Shown one piece after another: positions 15,539 through 25,297 of a stretch of DNA of 64,000 nt (position 1 is the stretch's first letter; every line of letters begins with the position of its first letter). Origin of the DNA: CAZEDK01 sp964511025 (lineage in GTDB: Bacteria; Patescibacteriota; Gracilibacteria; UBA1369; GWF2-33-10); the NCBI GenBank assembly GCA_964511025.1, contig CAZEDK010000001.1, forward strand, positions 31,032-95,031, read 5' to 3'. The notes beneath the pieces were generated by a model that worked only from the letters and a program-made list of their open reading frames with translations, was not told the DNA's origin and did not search any database. The position numbers and the translations under genes were made by a program.

Positions 15539-16717
15539 CTATTGCAAAACAGCAATCAAATTATTCAAATCATCTAAATTTTTGATTAGAATTTTTTCTT
15601 TTGCTTTAAATGACTCAAAGAGTTTTTGCTGTTTTTCATTCATTTCAGATTGATATTTAACTTCTATCAATCTTTTATCTTGTGTGAAAAAATCAATTTC
15701 TATCGTGTTTTCATATACATACACAGGATTCATTTTTTTTATCATTAAATAAACATAATTTTCAAAAATAGCTCCTTTGTCTCTAAACCCATTAAATATC
15801 GTTCTGATGCCTAAATCACATGCATATATTTTATTTGGCGAAAGAATTCTCGTATTGGTTTTGCCGTAACGTTTGATTGAATATATTAAAAAGGTATCTT
15901 CAAACATGTTAAGATACCTTTTTGCGCTATCAACAGAGATTGACAATATATTTGCAATTTTATTAATACTAATTTGCTTTCCAGATCTTTCCATCAAAAG
16001 TAAGAATAAATCTTTTAAAATTTCAACATTTTTAATATTATAAAATGATGCTATATCTTTTTTTAAAATATCATCTATGAGTTCTTTAATGTATTCAATA
16101 TTACCAGTTAAAACGTACTGAGGTATACCACCTGTCTGCATATAATCTTCAAAATAGACATCTCTCAAATTAGAATCTAATTTCGAAATTTGAATATTTT
16201 TGAAAAGCAAATATTCATCAAAATTTAAAGATAATATTTCCACAATGTTAGCTCGTCCAGTTATAAATGGTTTTTTTGATTTAAGTATTGAAGCACTTGA
16301 AGAAGAAGCAAAGATTTTTACATTTTGATTGTCAAAGATATTTTTAAGCTGTAATTCAAAATCTTCTTTATATGTAACTTCATCAAAAAATAAATATATT
16401 TTTTGATGAAATGGAATTCTGTTAATAGCTCTAAAATCCTCAATAATCTCAATAATACTTTTTTCTCTCAAAAGATAATCGTCTAAACTTACATAAAATA
16501 AATGTTTTGGATTAATTTGTTTACTCTCTATAAGATTGTTTATAAGAATTTTCATCAAAGTCGTTTTCCCAACCCTTCTTAATCCTGTAATCAAAGTTAT
16601 ACTATCCAAAGCGACCTCGCGCTGAAGAATTTGCAAATATTTCTGCCTGACTATATATATTGAGGATTGAAAATCTTCTTCCCACCAAGGATTATACCTG
16701 AAATAAATTTCTTGCAT
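15539..16717 (-). CDS. AAA_14/DUF4143-type ATPase
   Basis: A 392-residue P-loop protein. Walker A GLRRVGKTT is at about 45-53 and Walker B IYLFFDEVTY at about 106-115. An SSSSASIL segment (about 137-144) corresponds to the sensor region. The C-terminal third contains the nuclease-like DUF4143 region, with IEIDFFTQDKRLIEVKYQ resembling a D-x(n)-E-x-K restriction-fold core. Proteins of this type are common, often horizontally moved, and of unknown physiological role. The gene is alone on the minus strand, with a divergent rmuC at 16886. A possible inverted repeat (ACTATACG / CGTATAGT) lies in the divergent region. Confidence 0.85.
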   Translation of the reverse strand: MQEIYFRYNPWWEEDFQSSIYIVRQKYLQILQREVALDSITLITGLRRVGKTTLMKILINNLIESKQINPKHLFYVSLDDYLLREKSIIEIIEDFRAINRIPFHQKIYLFFDEVTYKEDFELQLKNIFDNQNVKIFASSSSASILKSKKPFITGRANIVEILSLNFDEYLLFKNIQISKLDSNLRDVYFEDYMQTGGIPQYVLTGNIEYIKELIDDILKKDIASFYNIKNVEILKDLFLLLMERSGKQISINKIANILSISVDSAKRYLNMFEDTFLIYSIKRYGKTNTRILSPNKIYACDLGIRTIFNGFRDKGAIFENYVYLMIKKMNPVYVYENTIEIDFFTQDKRLIEVKYQSEMNEKQQKLFESFKAKEKILIKNLDDLNNLIAVLQ

Positions 16718-16885
16718 TTTTATTTTGTTAAAAATTATTGCACAGTAAATTTACTATACGCTGTCATCGTACAATTTTGCAAGTTTTTGTGCGTTGCTGT
16801 CGTATAGTTTTAGAACTAGACAGCCCCAAAACGAAGTTATAGTATCTAAACAGAATCGAGAGTTGAAAATTCTATAAATAAAGAC

Positions 16886-17983
16886 ATGCAAACTTTTCTT
16901 ATCATATTAGGACTTATCATCACTGGAGCTTTGGCTTATTTAATTGTTATTTTTCAAAAATCACAAACTGAGAAAGAAGATCCAATGCAAAAACTAATGC
17001 TTGAAATGGTGAATAATCTTCGACGCGATTTAAATGAAAGTTCCGGAAAACAAAGAATAGAACTACAGCAACGTCTTGATAAAATTCACGAACAGATATC
17101 AAAACATCAACAAAATTCATCTGACACAATGCAAAAGCAATTTCATCAAAGTGCAAATATTATAAAAGAAGTAACCGAGAAATTGACAAAACTCGACGAA
17201 ACCAATAAGCAAGTTGTAGGTTTTGCCGAACAAATGAAAAGTCTTGAAAATATCCTCAAAAACCCAAAACAAAGAGGAATTCTTGGTGAATACATGCTGG
17301 AAACATTGTTAAATAATGTACTTCAGCCTACTCAGTATCAAATGCAATACAAATTCAAAAATGGTGAAATTGTTGATGCTGTAATATTCGTAAAAGATAA
17401 AATCATTCCAATTGACGCAAAATTTTCACTGGAAAAATACAACAAAATCATGGAAGAAAGTAACAGCGAAAGAAGAAAAGATTTAGAAACCGCTTTTAAA
17501 AACGATGTTAAAATCAGAATCGACGAAACTTCAAAATATATACGAGAAAACGAAGATACAATGGAATTTGCATTTATGTTTATTCCCGCAGAAGGTGTTT
17601 ATTACAACTTACTTATATACAACGTTGGCATGGACATCAACTCGCACAACCTAATTGAATATGCTTTTAAGAAAAGAGTTATAATTGTCTCCCCTACGAG
17701 TTTTTATGCTTACTTGATTACCGTTTTACAAGGACTCAAAGCGTTACAGATAGAAGAATCAGCGAAAGATATTAGAAAAAAAGTTGATGAACTTGCCAGG
17801 CACATGAAAGCTTATGAGCAATTTATGATGGAATTGGGCAAAAATCTTGGCACAACTGTAAATAAGTACAATACTGCACACAATGAATTCAGAAAAATCG
17901 ATAAGGATATTTATAAAATTACTGAAGGAATACATGGAGGCAATGTCGAAATAATGATACTGGACAAACCAAACATAGAATAA
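16886..17983 (+). CDS. rmuC: RmuC-family protein (DNA recombination)
   Basis: The 365-residue product has an N-terminal membrane span (about 3-24), a coiled-coil stretch (about 30-120) and the RmuC domain. In that domain GILGEYMLETLLNNVL (about 131-146) and IPIDAKFSLEKYNKI (about 173-187) are diagnostic; the latter carries the D-x-K nuclease-like motif. RmuC limits inversions at short inverted repeats in E. coli. That is noteworthy in a genome so rich in palindromes and short repeats, though any link is inference. It stands alone, followed by a 16-base sequence that recurs after ilvD. Confidence 0.92.
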   Translation: MQTFLIILGLIITGALAYLIVIFQKSQTEKEDPMQKLMLEMVNNLRRDLNESSGKQRIELQQRLDKIHEQISKHQQNSSDTMQKQFHQSANIIKEVTEKLTKLDETNKQVVGFAEQMKSLENILKNPKQRGILGEYMLETLLNNVLQPTQYQMQYKFKNGEIVDAVIFVKDKIIPIDAKFSLEKYNKIMEESNSERRKDLETAFKNDVKIRIDETSKYIRENEDTMEFAFMFIPAEGVYYNLLIYNVGMDINSHNLIEYAFKKRVIIVSPTSFYAYLITVLQGLKALQIEESAKDIRKKVDELARHMKAYEQFMMELGKNLGTTVNKYNTAHNEFRKIDKDIYKITEGIHGGNVEIMILDKPNIE

Positions 17984-18072
17984 AATATTTTACCAATTTT
18001 TTAAGTTCTTTGAAGGAAAATTGAAAACTTCTGTGATAAGAGTATCTCTTGAAGTTTTTAAATTTCACAATT

Positions 18073-21000
18073 ATGAACAAAAAAATTACTCTAATAATTT
18101 TATTAGCCATATTAAACTTAAGCATAATTAGCTATTCAATTTCACAAGCAAATTCTGATTACGAAAATAAAATAATTATTAACGAAATCGCGGCATTTGA
18201 AGATTCAGGATCTGAATGGATAGAGATTTTAAATCTTTCAGAAAACGCAATTGATTTAACCGGTTGGAAATTTTTTGAAGACAGTACAAAACATGGACTT
18301 TCAGTTTATAGCGGAGATTTAATTTTGGAAAGCGGTGAATATGCAATTATAGCAGATGAAGCTGAAACTTTTTCAATAAATCATCCTGAAGTCTCTGGAA
18401 CGATTATAGATAGCTCTTGGACAAGTTTGAAGGAAAGCGGTGAAGAAATAGGATTAATTGATAGCGAAACAAATTATGTCGAATTATTTACTTATATCGA
18501 AGCTACAAATTTCTCACTTGAAAGAAAGAATCCATATTCTTCCATCTATAATTCTGAAAATTGGCAAGAGCATTCAAATTCAGACAGCGCAGGATATCAA
18601 AACAGTAATTATTCGATCCCTGCAACAACAAGTAACCAAGGAGAATCTCAATCGGAAACACAACTGGAAATTCCAAACATTCAAGATCTTGAAATATCAT
18701 TCAATGGAAATTTTATAAATATCAATTTTGAATTCGAAGATGAAGCTCAAAACACCTTAATACTAAAATCTGTAAATGAAATTGATGCAACTGTCGATAA
18801 CGGTAGCTCTTATCAAAAAGGAGATTTTTTAAATAACGCAGAAATCATTAGCGTCCAAAGCGAAAATGAATTTGATGATTACGATTTCGAAGAAAATCAA
18901 AAATATTTTTACAAAATTTTTAGTTATGATGAAGACTTCAATTACAGCGATGGTATCAACGGAGAAATAACAATTTCAAATATTACAAATTCCGGAGATT
19001 TGATAATCAATGAATTCGTATCCAGTCCAAATGATAGCGAATTAGAATGGATAGAGCTTTTTAATACTACAGATAATGAAATAAATTTGGAAAATGTCTA
19101 TTTGACGGATGGAAGCAATACAAAACATTTTTTAAGTGAATCTATAGACTCAAAAAATTATAAAATTATTGAAAATTTGAAGTTTGCGTTAAATAATTCA
19201 GATGACACGATCAAATTATATAACAATTTTGAACAAGAAATTTATTCAATTTCCTATGGCAATACAACATTATCAGCTCCAGCAAAAGGTCAAAGTGCCG
19301 GACTATATGACAACAAATTTATTATTTTTTCTAATCCGACAAAAGGATATGAGAATAAAATTATCAACAACAAAGCAAAAGCAATTATCAAAATACAAAG
19401 CGGATCTACTTCCGGCGAAGGCAGTGTAACTATAAATCTTGATGGCAGTGATTCTTACGACATAGATGGCGATGAGTTAATCTATGAATGGGATTTTGGT
19501 GACGGAACAAAGTCTGACAAAGCAAATCCAAATAGTAAAACATACGAAAAGACAGGAGAATATCTAATTTCTCTCAAAGTTACTGATATATGGCAGGAAA
19601 CTGACATTGACACGCTTGAAATAACAGTCAAAGAAAAATCATCATCAAATAAAACAAAAAATACAAACAGCAAAAATAAAAAATCACAAAAAAGCAACAA
19701 AGAATCGTCAACAAACAACGAAAATAAAAGCGAAGAACCTATCATCTATGATGATTTTTCGAGCATAAAAATTACTGAATTTATGCCAAATCCAATAGAT
19801 TCAGACAGTGGCAATGAATGGATAGAACTTTACAATGCAGGCTCAGACACGATTAGTTTGAATGGACTTCTTCTCGATGATAATGAAGATGGATCAAGCC
19901 CTTTTGATCTAAAAAATTACACTATTGCTACAAATTCATATATTGTTATCTATTCAAAAGATAGCGAGCTGACATTAAATCAATCTGAAGACAAAGTAAG
20001 ACTGATTTCAAATAATGAAATCATTGATGAGGTTTCATATACCGAAGAAGCAGAAGAAGGATTTTCTTATGCGCTCATTGATGATAAATGGAAATGGCTG
20101 GAAACTGGCAGTCCTGGATACGAGAACACAATAAACGAGGAATATAATCAAGAATCAGAAGAAATGGATAATGACACTCAATCAGATCAGAATTTAGAAA
20201 ATTTAGAAATCAAAAATTATTCAAATGCCATATTTATTTCAGAAGTTTTTCCAAATCCAAGCGGTAAAGACAGTAATCAAGAATGGATAGAATTATTTAA
20301 CAGCGGTGACAATGTGGCAAACTTGAAAGATTTCAGTCTCGACGATAGCGAAGATGGTAGCAAAAAGTTCATTTTTAACGAAGGTATTTTTATAGAGCCA
20401 TATTCTTATTTTTTAATTTATAGTTACGATTCAAAAATCAATCTAAATAATACCGAAGATTCAGTACGATTATTTAATCCTGACAAGTTTATTGCTGATC
20501 AAATATATTATGAAGAAGCTCCCGAAAATCAAAGTTTTGCACGTTTTGATGGTAATTTTTTGTGGACTAACAAGCCAACACCAAATAGTATTAATATTTT
20601 AAGCGCAGAAAATGAAGAAGACAGTGAGAAAAATATTCAAAAATATCAAAATGGAAATATAAGCGAGAATATATTTATAAGCGAAATCCTCCCAAATCCT
20701 GAAGGGACAGAAGTCGACAATGAATGGATAGAGATTTATAATAATGATAATAAGGACATTAATCTTGGGAATTGGTATTTGATGGATAACAGCAAAAGTG
20801 AAAAAAAATACATTTTTCCTGATACAGTGATTTTAAAAGCAAACTCATACCTCATAATACCACGCAAAAAATCAAAAATAGCACTCGACAACAGCAAAGA
20901 TTCATTATATTTGTACGACTTTGATGAAGAGTTAAAATATTCCGTCAGTTATGAAAAATCCATTGAAGGTGAAAGTTATGCTTTGGTCAGCATCAATGAA

Positions 21001-21471
21001 GAAATAGATAATGAAACTAAAGCCTCAATTGTTTATGCAAATGATATAGTGGAAAATATTTGGACATGGATTGAGAAACCGACGCCTGGCAACAAAAACC
21101 CTATTTTTGATAAACTGGAAGGGCAAATCGTAGAAAAACTAGATAATTATTTTTATTTGCAAACTTCAAGTGGCAAAAAAATTCAAATTAATTTTGGAAA
21201 TCTGGATATAGAAAGTGAACTTAAGAAAAGTATATTTGAAACAGGCACAAAAATTGAGCTTCTTGCCTCAAGTATAGATAAAACTACATTTGACCTCAAA
21301 GACTTCACAATACTTGAAACGGAAAAAGCTCAAAAATTAGAAAGTCAACAAAATTCTAATCTATTTATTTTGATAACAGCATTTATTATTGGACTGATTA
21401 TCGGCATTTGGAGATTAAAAGACACTGGAAAACTTAAACAATTAGCACAATTTTTCGCAGAAAAACTTTAA
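18073..21471 (+). CDS. Secreted/surface multi-domain lamin-tail (LTD) and PKD protein
   Basis: A signal peptide or anchor (ITLIILLAILNLSIISYSIS) opens this 1132-residue exported protein. I count five lamin-tail domains at about 27-130, 307-400, 564-660, 718-813 and 866-963. Each begins with I-x-E-x-x-P-N-P or similar and an E-W-I-E-(L/I) strand. A PKD domain with YEWDFGDGT is at about 436-520. A Lys/Asn/Ser-rich linker (523-556) precedes the third LTD. A small beta domain (about 1015-1085) and a membrane span with cytoplasmic Lys/Arg tail (about 1096-1116) close it. LTDs are typical of large cell-surface proteins in this kind of bacterium. A TTG 24 bases upstream is less likely as start. It converges with the LCP gene by a 4-base overlap. 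Confidence 0.88.
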   Translation: MNKKITLIILLAILNLSIISYSISQANSDYENKIIINEIAAFEDSGSEWIEILNLSENAIDLTGWKFFEDSTKHGLSVYSGDLILESGEYAIIADEAETFSINHPEVSGTIIDSSWTSLKESGEEIGLIDSETNYVELFTYIEATNFSLERKNPYSSIYNSENWQEHSNSDSAGYQNSNYSIPATTSNQGESQSETQLEIPNIQDLEISFNGNFININFEFEDEAQNTLILKSVNEIDATVDNGSSYQKGDFLNNAEIISVQSENEFDDYDFEENQKYFYKIFSYDEDFNYSDGINGEITISNITNSGDLIINEFVSSPNDSELEWIELFNTTDNEINLENVYLTDGSNTKHFLSESIDSKNYKIIENLKFALNNSDDTIKLYNNFEQEIYSISYGNTTLSAPAKGQSAGLYDNKFIIFSNPTKGYENKIINNKAKAIIKIQSGSTSGEGSVTINLDGSDSYDIDGDELIYEWDFGDGTKSDKANPNSKTYEKTGEYLISLKVTDIWQETDIDTLEITVKEKSSSNKTKNTNSKNKKSQKSNKESSTNNENKSEEPIIYDDFSSIKITEFMPNPIDSDSGNEWIELYNAGSDTISLNGLLLDDNEDGSSPFDLKNYTIATNSYIVIYSKDSELTLNQSEDKVRLISNNEIIDEVSYTEEAEEGFSYALIDDKWKWLETGSPGYENTINEEYNQESEEMDNDTQSDQNLENLEIKNYSNAIFISEVFPNPSGKDSNQEWIELFNSGDNVANLKDFSLDDSEDGSKKFIFNEGIFIEPYSYFLIYSYDSKINLNNTEDSVRLFNPDKFIADQIYYEEAPENQSFARFDGNFLWTNKPTPNSINILSAENEEDSEKNIQKYQNGNISENIFISEILPNPEGTEVDNEWIEIYNNDNKDINLGNWYLMDNSKSEKKYIFPDTVILKANSYLIIPRKKSKIALDNSKDSLYLYDFDEELKYSVSYEKSIEGESYALVSINEEIDNETKASIVYANDIVENIWTWIEKPTPGNKNPIFDKLEGQIVEKLDNYFYLQTSSGKKIQINFGNLDIESELKKSIFETGTKIELLASSIDKTTFDLKDFTILETEKAQKLESQQNSNLFILITAFIIGLIIGIWRLKDTGKLKQLAQFFAEKL

Positions 21472-22637
21472 AAGGTGACAGTCAACCAATTGACATAGCT
21501 CCAAGCTCTTTCAAAATTTCCAGTTGATGGGATCAAGATATATTGACCTGTGCTACTGGTAGTTGAAGTAAATAAAGATTCTTCGATATCTTCATTATTT
21601 ATGGAAAAACTTTTCATTCTATTATCTAAAATATTTCCTTTACTAAGCGTATAATCACCATAACTATCCATATATTGCATAGTTTCAAATACTCCAAGAT
21701 CAGTATTCATAAGATCATTAACAGACTTAATCAGCGAAAAAGCAGAGTCCACATTCGCCATTATTCCTCTATTTTTGATTTCCATTGAAGCTTGTGCTAT
21801 AAAATCTTGCTGACGAGCAGATCTTTCAAAATCACTATCCGCATGTCTGGTGCGCAAATATTTCAAAGTTTTTTCGGCATCAAAATTCTGTTTACCTGCC
21901 TCTACAGAAAAAACAATATATCCACCTTTTGAATCAGGATACGCATTGTCATAAATAGCTTTTGGAACATCAATTTCGAAACCTTCAGGGAAAACAATAT
22001 CAAAAATTTTGACAAAAGAATCCAAATTAACTGCAAGATATTTTTCAACTACTACGCCCGTAATATTCATAACAGCTTCGCGCATTTTTTCTTCGCCATA
22101 AGAATAATAAATTTCATTAATTTTTCTACCCTCGTAATAAATATCTCTTGGTATGCTTATCAGCAGTACACGTTTCTGATCTTCCAAAATTCTAACTAAC
22201 ATAATCGTATCACTTAAACTGCCATGCATACCTACAATCAAAATATCAAGAACACCGTCACTGACTGGAATATCCTTATTTGATTGTAAAGCTTTTCCTG
22301 TTAAATCTAATTTAAGCTGAGTCTCATCAAGTATAGACTGCAAATCCGCACTCTTGTTTGAAAAAATATCCATATTATGCGATATCTCAACGAGGCTGGA
22401 ATATAATGTTTTTAAATGTTTTTGATTTTCCAAAATTGTACTATTGAGAAGCTCTTTGTCTTGATTCAATTTTCCGACTTCATCATAGAGTGCATCAATT
22501 TGTTTTTTCGCTTGCGCTTGATATTTGACAGTTTTGAAAGAAATTATCAAAAAAGCTATAGTCATTGCGGTTAACGCAATAATAATCGCATAAATTGATA
22601 TTTTTAAACCGATCAATTGTTTTTTATTTTCAAACAT
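21468..22637 (-). CDS. LytR-CpsA-Psr (LCP) family glycopolymer transferase
   Basis: A 389-residue membrane protein with one N-terminal span (about 13-36), a coiled-coil region (about 40-105) and an extracellular LCP domain. The hallmarks are SDTIMLVRI, ISIPRD (the conserved Arg-Asp), INEIYYSYG and RTRHADSDFERSARQQ. LCP enzymes move undecaprenyl-linked glycopolymers onto peptidoglycan or proteins. The gene follows the TraG-like ATPase gene by a few bases. A start at TTG 22661 would overlap that gene; the ATG at 22637 is used here. The coiled coil between span and LCP domain is longer than usual. Confidence 0.9.
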   Translation of the reverse strand: MFENKKQLIGLKISIYAIIIALTAMTIAFLIISFKTVKYQAQAKKQIDALYDEVGKLNQDKELLNSTILENQKHLKTLYSSLVEISHNMDIFSNKSADLQSILDETQLKLDLTGKALQSNKDIPVSDGVLDILIVGMHGSLSDTIMLVRILEDQKRVLLISIPRDIYYEGRKINEIYYSYGEEKMREAVMNITGVVVEKYLAVNLDSFVKIFDIVFPEGFEIDVPKAIYDNAYPDSKGGYIVFSVEAGKQNFDAEKTLKYLRTRHADSDFERSARQQDFIAQASMEIKNRGIMANVDSAFSLIKSVNDLMNTDLGVFETMQYMDSYGDYTLSKGNILDNRMKSFSINNEDIEESLFTSTTSSTGQYILIPSTGNFERAWSYVNWLTVTF

Positions 22638-22647
22638 ATTTTTTGAA

Positions 22648-25236
22648 TTATCCACCTCCAACTTTCAAATTACTCACATCAATTTCTTGCTCTGCTGTAA
22701 TACCTATTCTTGCTATAATTTCTTGATCAACAAAAATTTTCTTCCTGCCATATTTCATCCTTGAATATTGCTTCACAATTTGTGCTACTTTTTCGTTTTT
22801 ATTGGTTTCATCCCAAACAGTTTCAAGGGAAAATGGTCTTGAAGTGGTATTTTTTATATTTAATTTAATATAAGCTTTGTAATTTGAAATACCTATAATA
22901 TCAGATTCTGTAAGCAATGGAGCGTATTCTTTCGCTAGATATTCAGCATCTTCAGCACCAATTTTGAAAGACATCATTGTACCCACGTTACCAAAAACAG
23001 CATCTCTAATTTGCGTATTAGTCGCTCCTGACTTCGAAATCGTAAGCTGGTTAATATATTGATGAGCCATAATAAGCGCAAGTTTATACTTACGAGCTTC
23101 TGATAAAATAGAACAAAAACTATCCGTTGCAAAATTTTGAAATTCATCCACGTACATATAAAAAGGCCATCTTTTTTCTTGCGGAGTGTCAACTCTACTC
23201 ATCGCAGCCATCTGCAGTCTTGACACACAGATCAAACCAAGAAGTTGAGTATTCAAATCCCCTATTTTACCTTTTGATAGATTAATAAGCAAAATCTTTT
23301 TATCATCCATACACTCACGAAAATTAAAAGCCGACTTAGTCTGACCTATTGTATTACGCATTATAGAATTCGTAATAAATGGTCCAAATTTTGAAGAAAA
23401 ATACGGTATCATCTCCTGACGCTCTCGCTCTCCAGTATTAGCATACTCATGTGTCCAAAACGATTTAACAACGGGATTTGTTATTTTTGCAACTTTGTAT
23501 TTCATAAAATCTTCATCCACAAAAATTCTTGGTACATCAAGAAGTGTTGCACCTTCTTCTTTGTCTTCCATAAGCGTCAAACATGCATTTCGAAAATAAT
23601 GCTGAATACGAGGTCCAAATATTTCATCACCAAAAAGTTTGATAAATATTTCAGTTGCCTGACTTGATGCCATATCCATTTGTTCCGGATTATCGGCTTC
23701 TAATATGTTCAAACCCATTGGGCGCTCCTGATCCGCAGGATCAAAAACAATTACATCTTTCGCTCTTTCTTTTGGAACATAACGAAGCATATCCTCAACA
23801 AGATCACCGTGAGGATCAATAACACAAACACCATCACCATTAAGCATGTCTTGCCGAGCCAAATAATTTAAAAATACTGACTTACCTGAACCTGATTTTC
23901 CTATACAATAATGATGCCTAGTCCTATCATCAGGCAACATATGAACTTCTTTTTTCATACCACGAAACGAATTATAACCAAGCAAAACTCCTTGCTGAGG
24001 AGCATCAGGAGGGGCTGGAAGCACTCTGTAATCAAGCCATTTAATTACCGGCGACATATTGTATCGACTACTAGGAAAATGATATATAGATGCAAGTTCG
24101 TCAGGAACCATTATTGAATTTTTTTCACCGAACCATAGAAGCCTTTTTTTGAAATTATGATAAAGAATTGGATTGTTAACACAATCAACAGGTACAATAC
24201 GTCTATTTTGGAAATAATTTAAATCTGGAGATTTAAAAAGATTAAATCCGAGGACGATACTGTCACATATTTGCTGAGCACGAAATTTAGTGGGCGATGA
24301 TGCAATGATACGAACACAGGTATCAAAACCAACTTGTTGAGCTTTTTCACCTATAGATTTCGCTTGTTCTTCTTTTGTTTGCAACATACGAACATAAGAA
24401 TCTCCGGACGAAGCTCCAGGGGCATTTGTCTTGTTAAGATTAACTTTTTCCACTCCAACAAACAATGCTCCCAGAATTTTAAAAACAATTCCTAATATAG
24501 GGATCCTCATCAGTAAATTAGCAGGACTTTCTTTGTGCTTATCTTTACCTTTAAAAATTTTCGTACCCATTTCTTCAGCTTTTTTTCGCCATTTACCACT
24601 GTTTGGATTTGAAATTATTTGTATGACAGCGGTTTCATCATCTTCTAATTTAGATAATACATTTGTTATATCATTAATCGGATCGTTTTCTACTGTTTTA
24701 AAAGTTTTTATTGGATACCAAAATGGCCTCACTAAATAGAGAAAATATCCTTTCATTTTATTGCCTTTCGGAACAGCTTCATAAGGTTCTACATATTGGA
24801 CATCGGCATCCGAATAATAAGAAGTAATCTGCTTTTCAACCATTTCTTTATAATATTCGTAAGTAACCACATAAAAATAAACCATCTTTTTGCGTACAAC
24901 TAATTCAAAAGACACCATATCCAAATTAAAAATGAAAGCTCTAATCGTATTCCAAAGATTAAGCTCTCTGATTTCGTGAATATTACGAAAAAACTGCGAC
25001 ATAATACCAATCTTTTCACGAAAATCTTTCTCTGTATCTTTTTCTCTATCTTTCTGAGTGTCACTCCTCGGAAGCATTACCTGCATATACACCAAATGCC
25101 TTGCCATAAGATTTGCACGCACAAAACGCATCCAAAAGATAGACTGCTTGAAAACAATGTATATAATAGGTATTGCTATAAGAATAATAAGCGGATGAGT
25201 GCTTGAGAAATCGATAATTATTTGGACGAGATTCAC
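22648..25236 (-). CDS. TraG/VirD4- or HerA-like membrane ATPase
   Basis: An 862-residue protein starting with a GTG codon. One or two membrane spans lie near residues 10-40. A mixed alpha/beta region of unknown function (about 50-430) follows. The motor domain has Walker A GKSGSGKS (about 445-453), Walker B YMYVDEFQNF (about 694-703) and the SEARKYKLALIMAHQ sensor block typical of TraG/TraD coupling proteins. No relaxase, VirB4 or other conjugation gene is nearby, so a conjugation role is doubtful. It pairs with an LCP gene and is divergent from ftsQ, suggesting an envelope or division-linked DNA pump role. This role is inference. Confidence 0.88.
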   Translation of the reverse strand: MNLVQIIIDFSSTHPLIILIAIPIIYIVFKQSIFWMRFVRANLMARHLVYMQVMLPRSDTQKDREKDTEKDFREKIGIMSQFFRNIHEIRELNLWNTIRAFIFNLDMVSFELVVRKKMVYFYVVTYEYYKEMVEKQITSYYSDADVQYVEPYEAVPKGNKMKGYFLYLVRPFWYPIKTFKTVENDPINDITNVLSKLEDDETAVIQIISNPNSGKWRKKAEEMGTKIFKGKDKHKESPANLLMRIPILGIVFKILGALFVGVEKVNLNKTNAPGASSGDSYVRMLQTKEEQAKSIGEKAQQVGFDTCVRIIASSPTKFRAQQICDSIVLGFNLFKSPDLNYFQNRRIVPVDCVNNPILYHNFKKRLLWFGEKNSIMVPDELASIYHFPSSRYNMSPVIKWLDYRVLPAPPDAPQQGVLLGYNSFRGMKKEVHMLPDDRTRHHYCIGKSGSGKSVFLNYLARQDMLNGDGVCVIDPHGDLVEDMLRYVPKERAKDVIVFDPADQERPMGLNILEADNPEQMDMASSQATEIFIKLFGDEIFGPRIQHYFRNACLTLMEDKEEGATLLDVPRIFVDEDFMKYKVAKITNPVVKSFWTHEYANTGERERQEMIPYFSSKFGPFITNSIMRNTIGQTKSAFNFRECMDDKKILLINLSKGKIGDLNTQLLGLICVSRLQMAAMSRVDTPQEKRWPFYMYVDEFQNFATDSFCSILSEARKYKLALIMAHQYINQLTISKSGATNTQIRDAVFGNVGTMMSFKIGAEDAEYLAKEYAPLLTESDIIGISNYKAYIKLNIKNTTSRPFSLETVWDETNKNEKVAQIVKQYSRMKYGRKKIFVDQEIIARIGITAEQEIDVSNLKVGGG

Positions 25237-25297
25237 AATTCAAAATTTGATGAAATCTCTATATTATAGCAGAAAAAAATATTTTTATCACGATCGA

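Noticed and set aside
16752..16807. Inverted repeat ACTATACG/CGTATAGT as an operator between the DUF4143 ATPase and rmuC
   Set aside because: Only 8-bp arms with about 40 bases between them; could be chance in AT-rich DNA, so noted but not listed as a feature.
22648..25236. Conjugative or integrative element based on the TraG-like ATPase
   Set aside because: No relaxase, VirB4, integrase or flanking direct repeats nearby; neighbours are cell-envelope genes.
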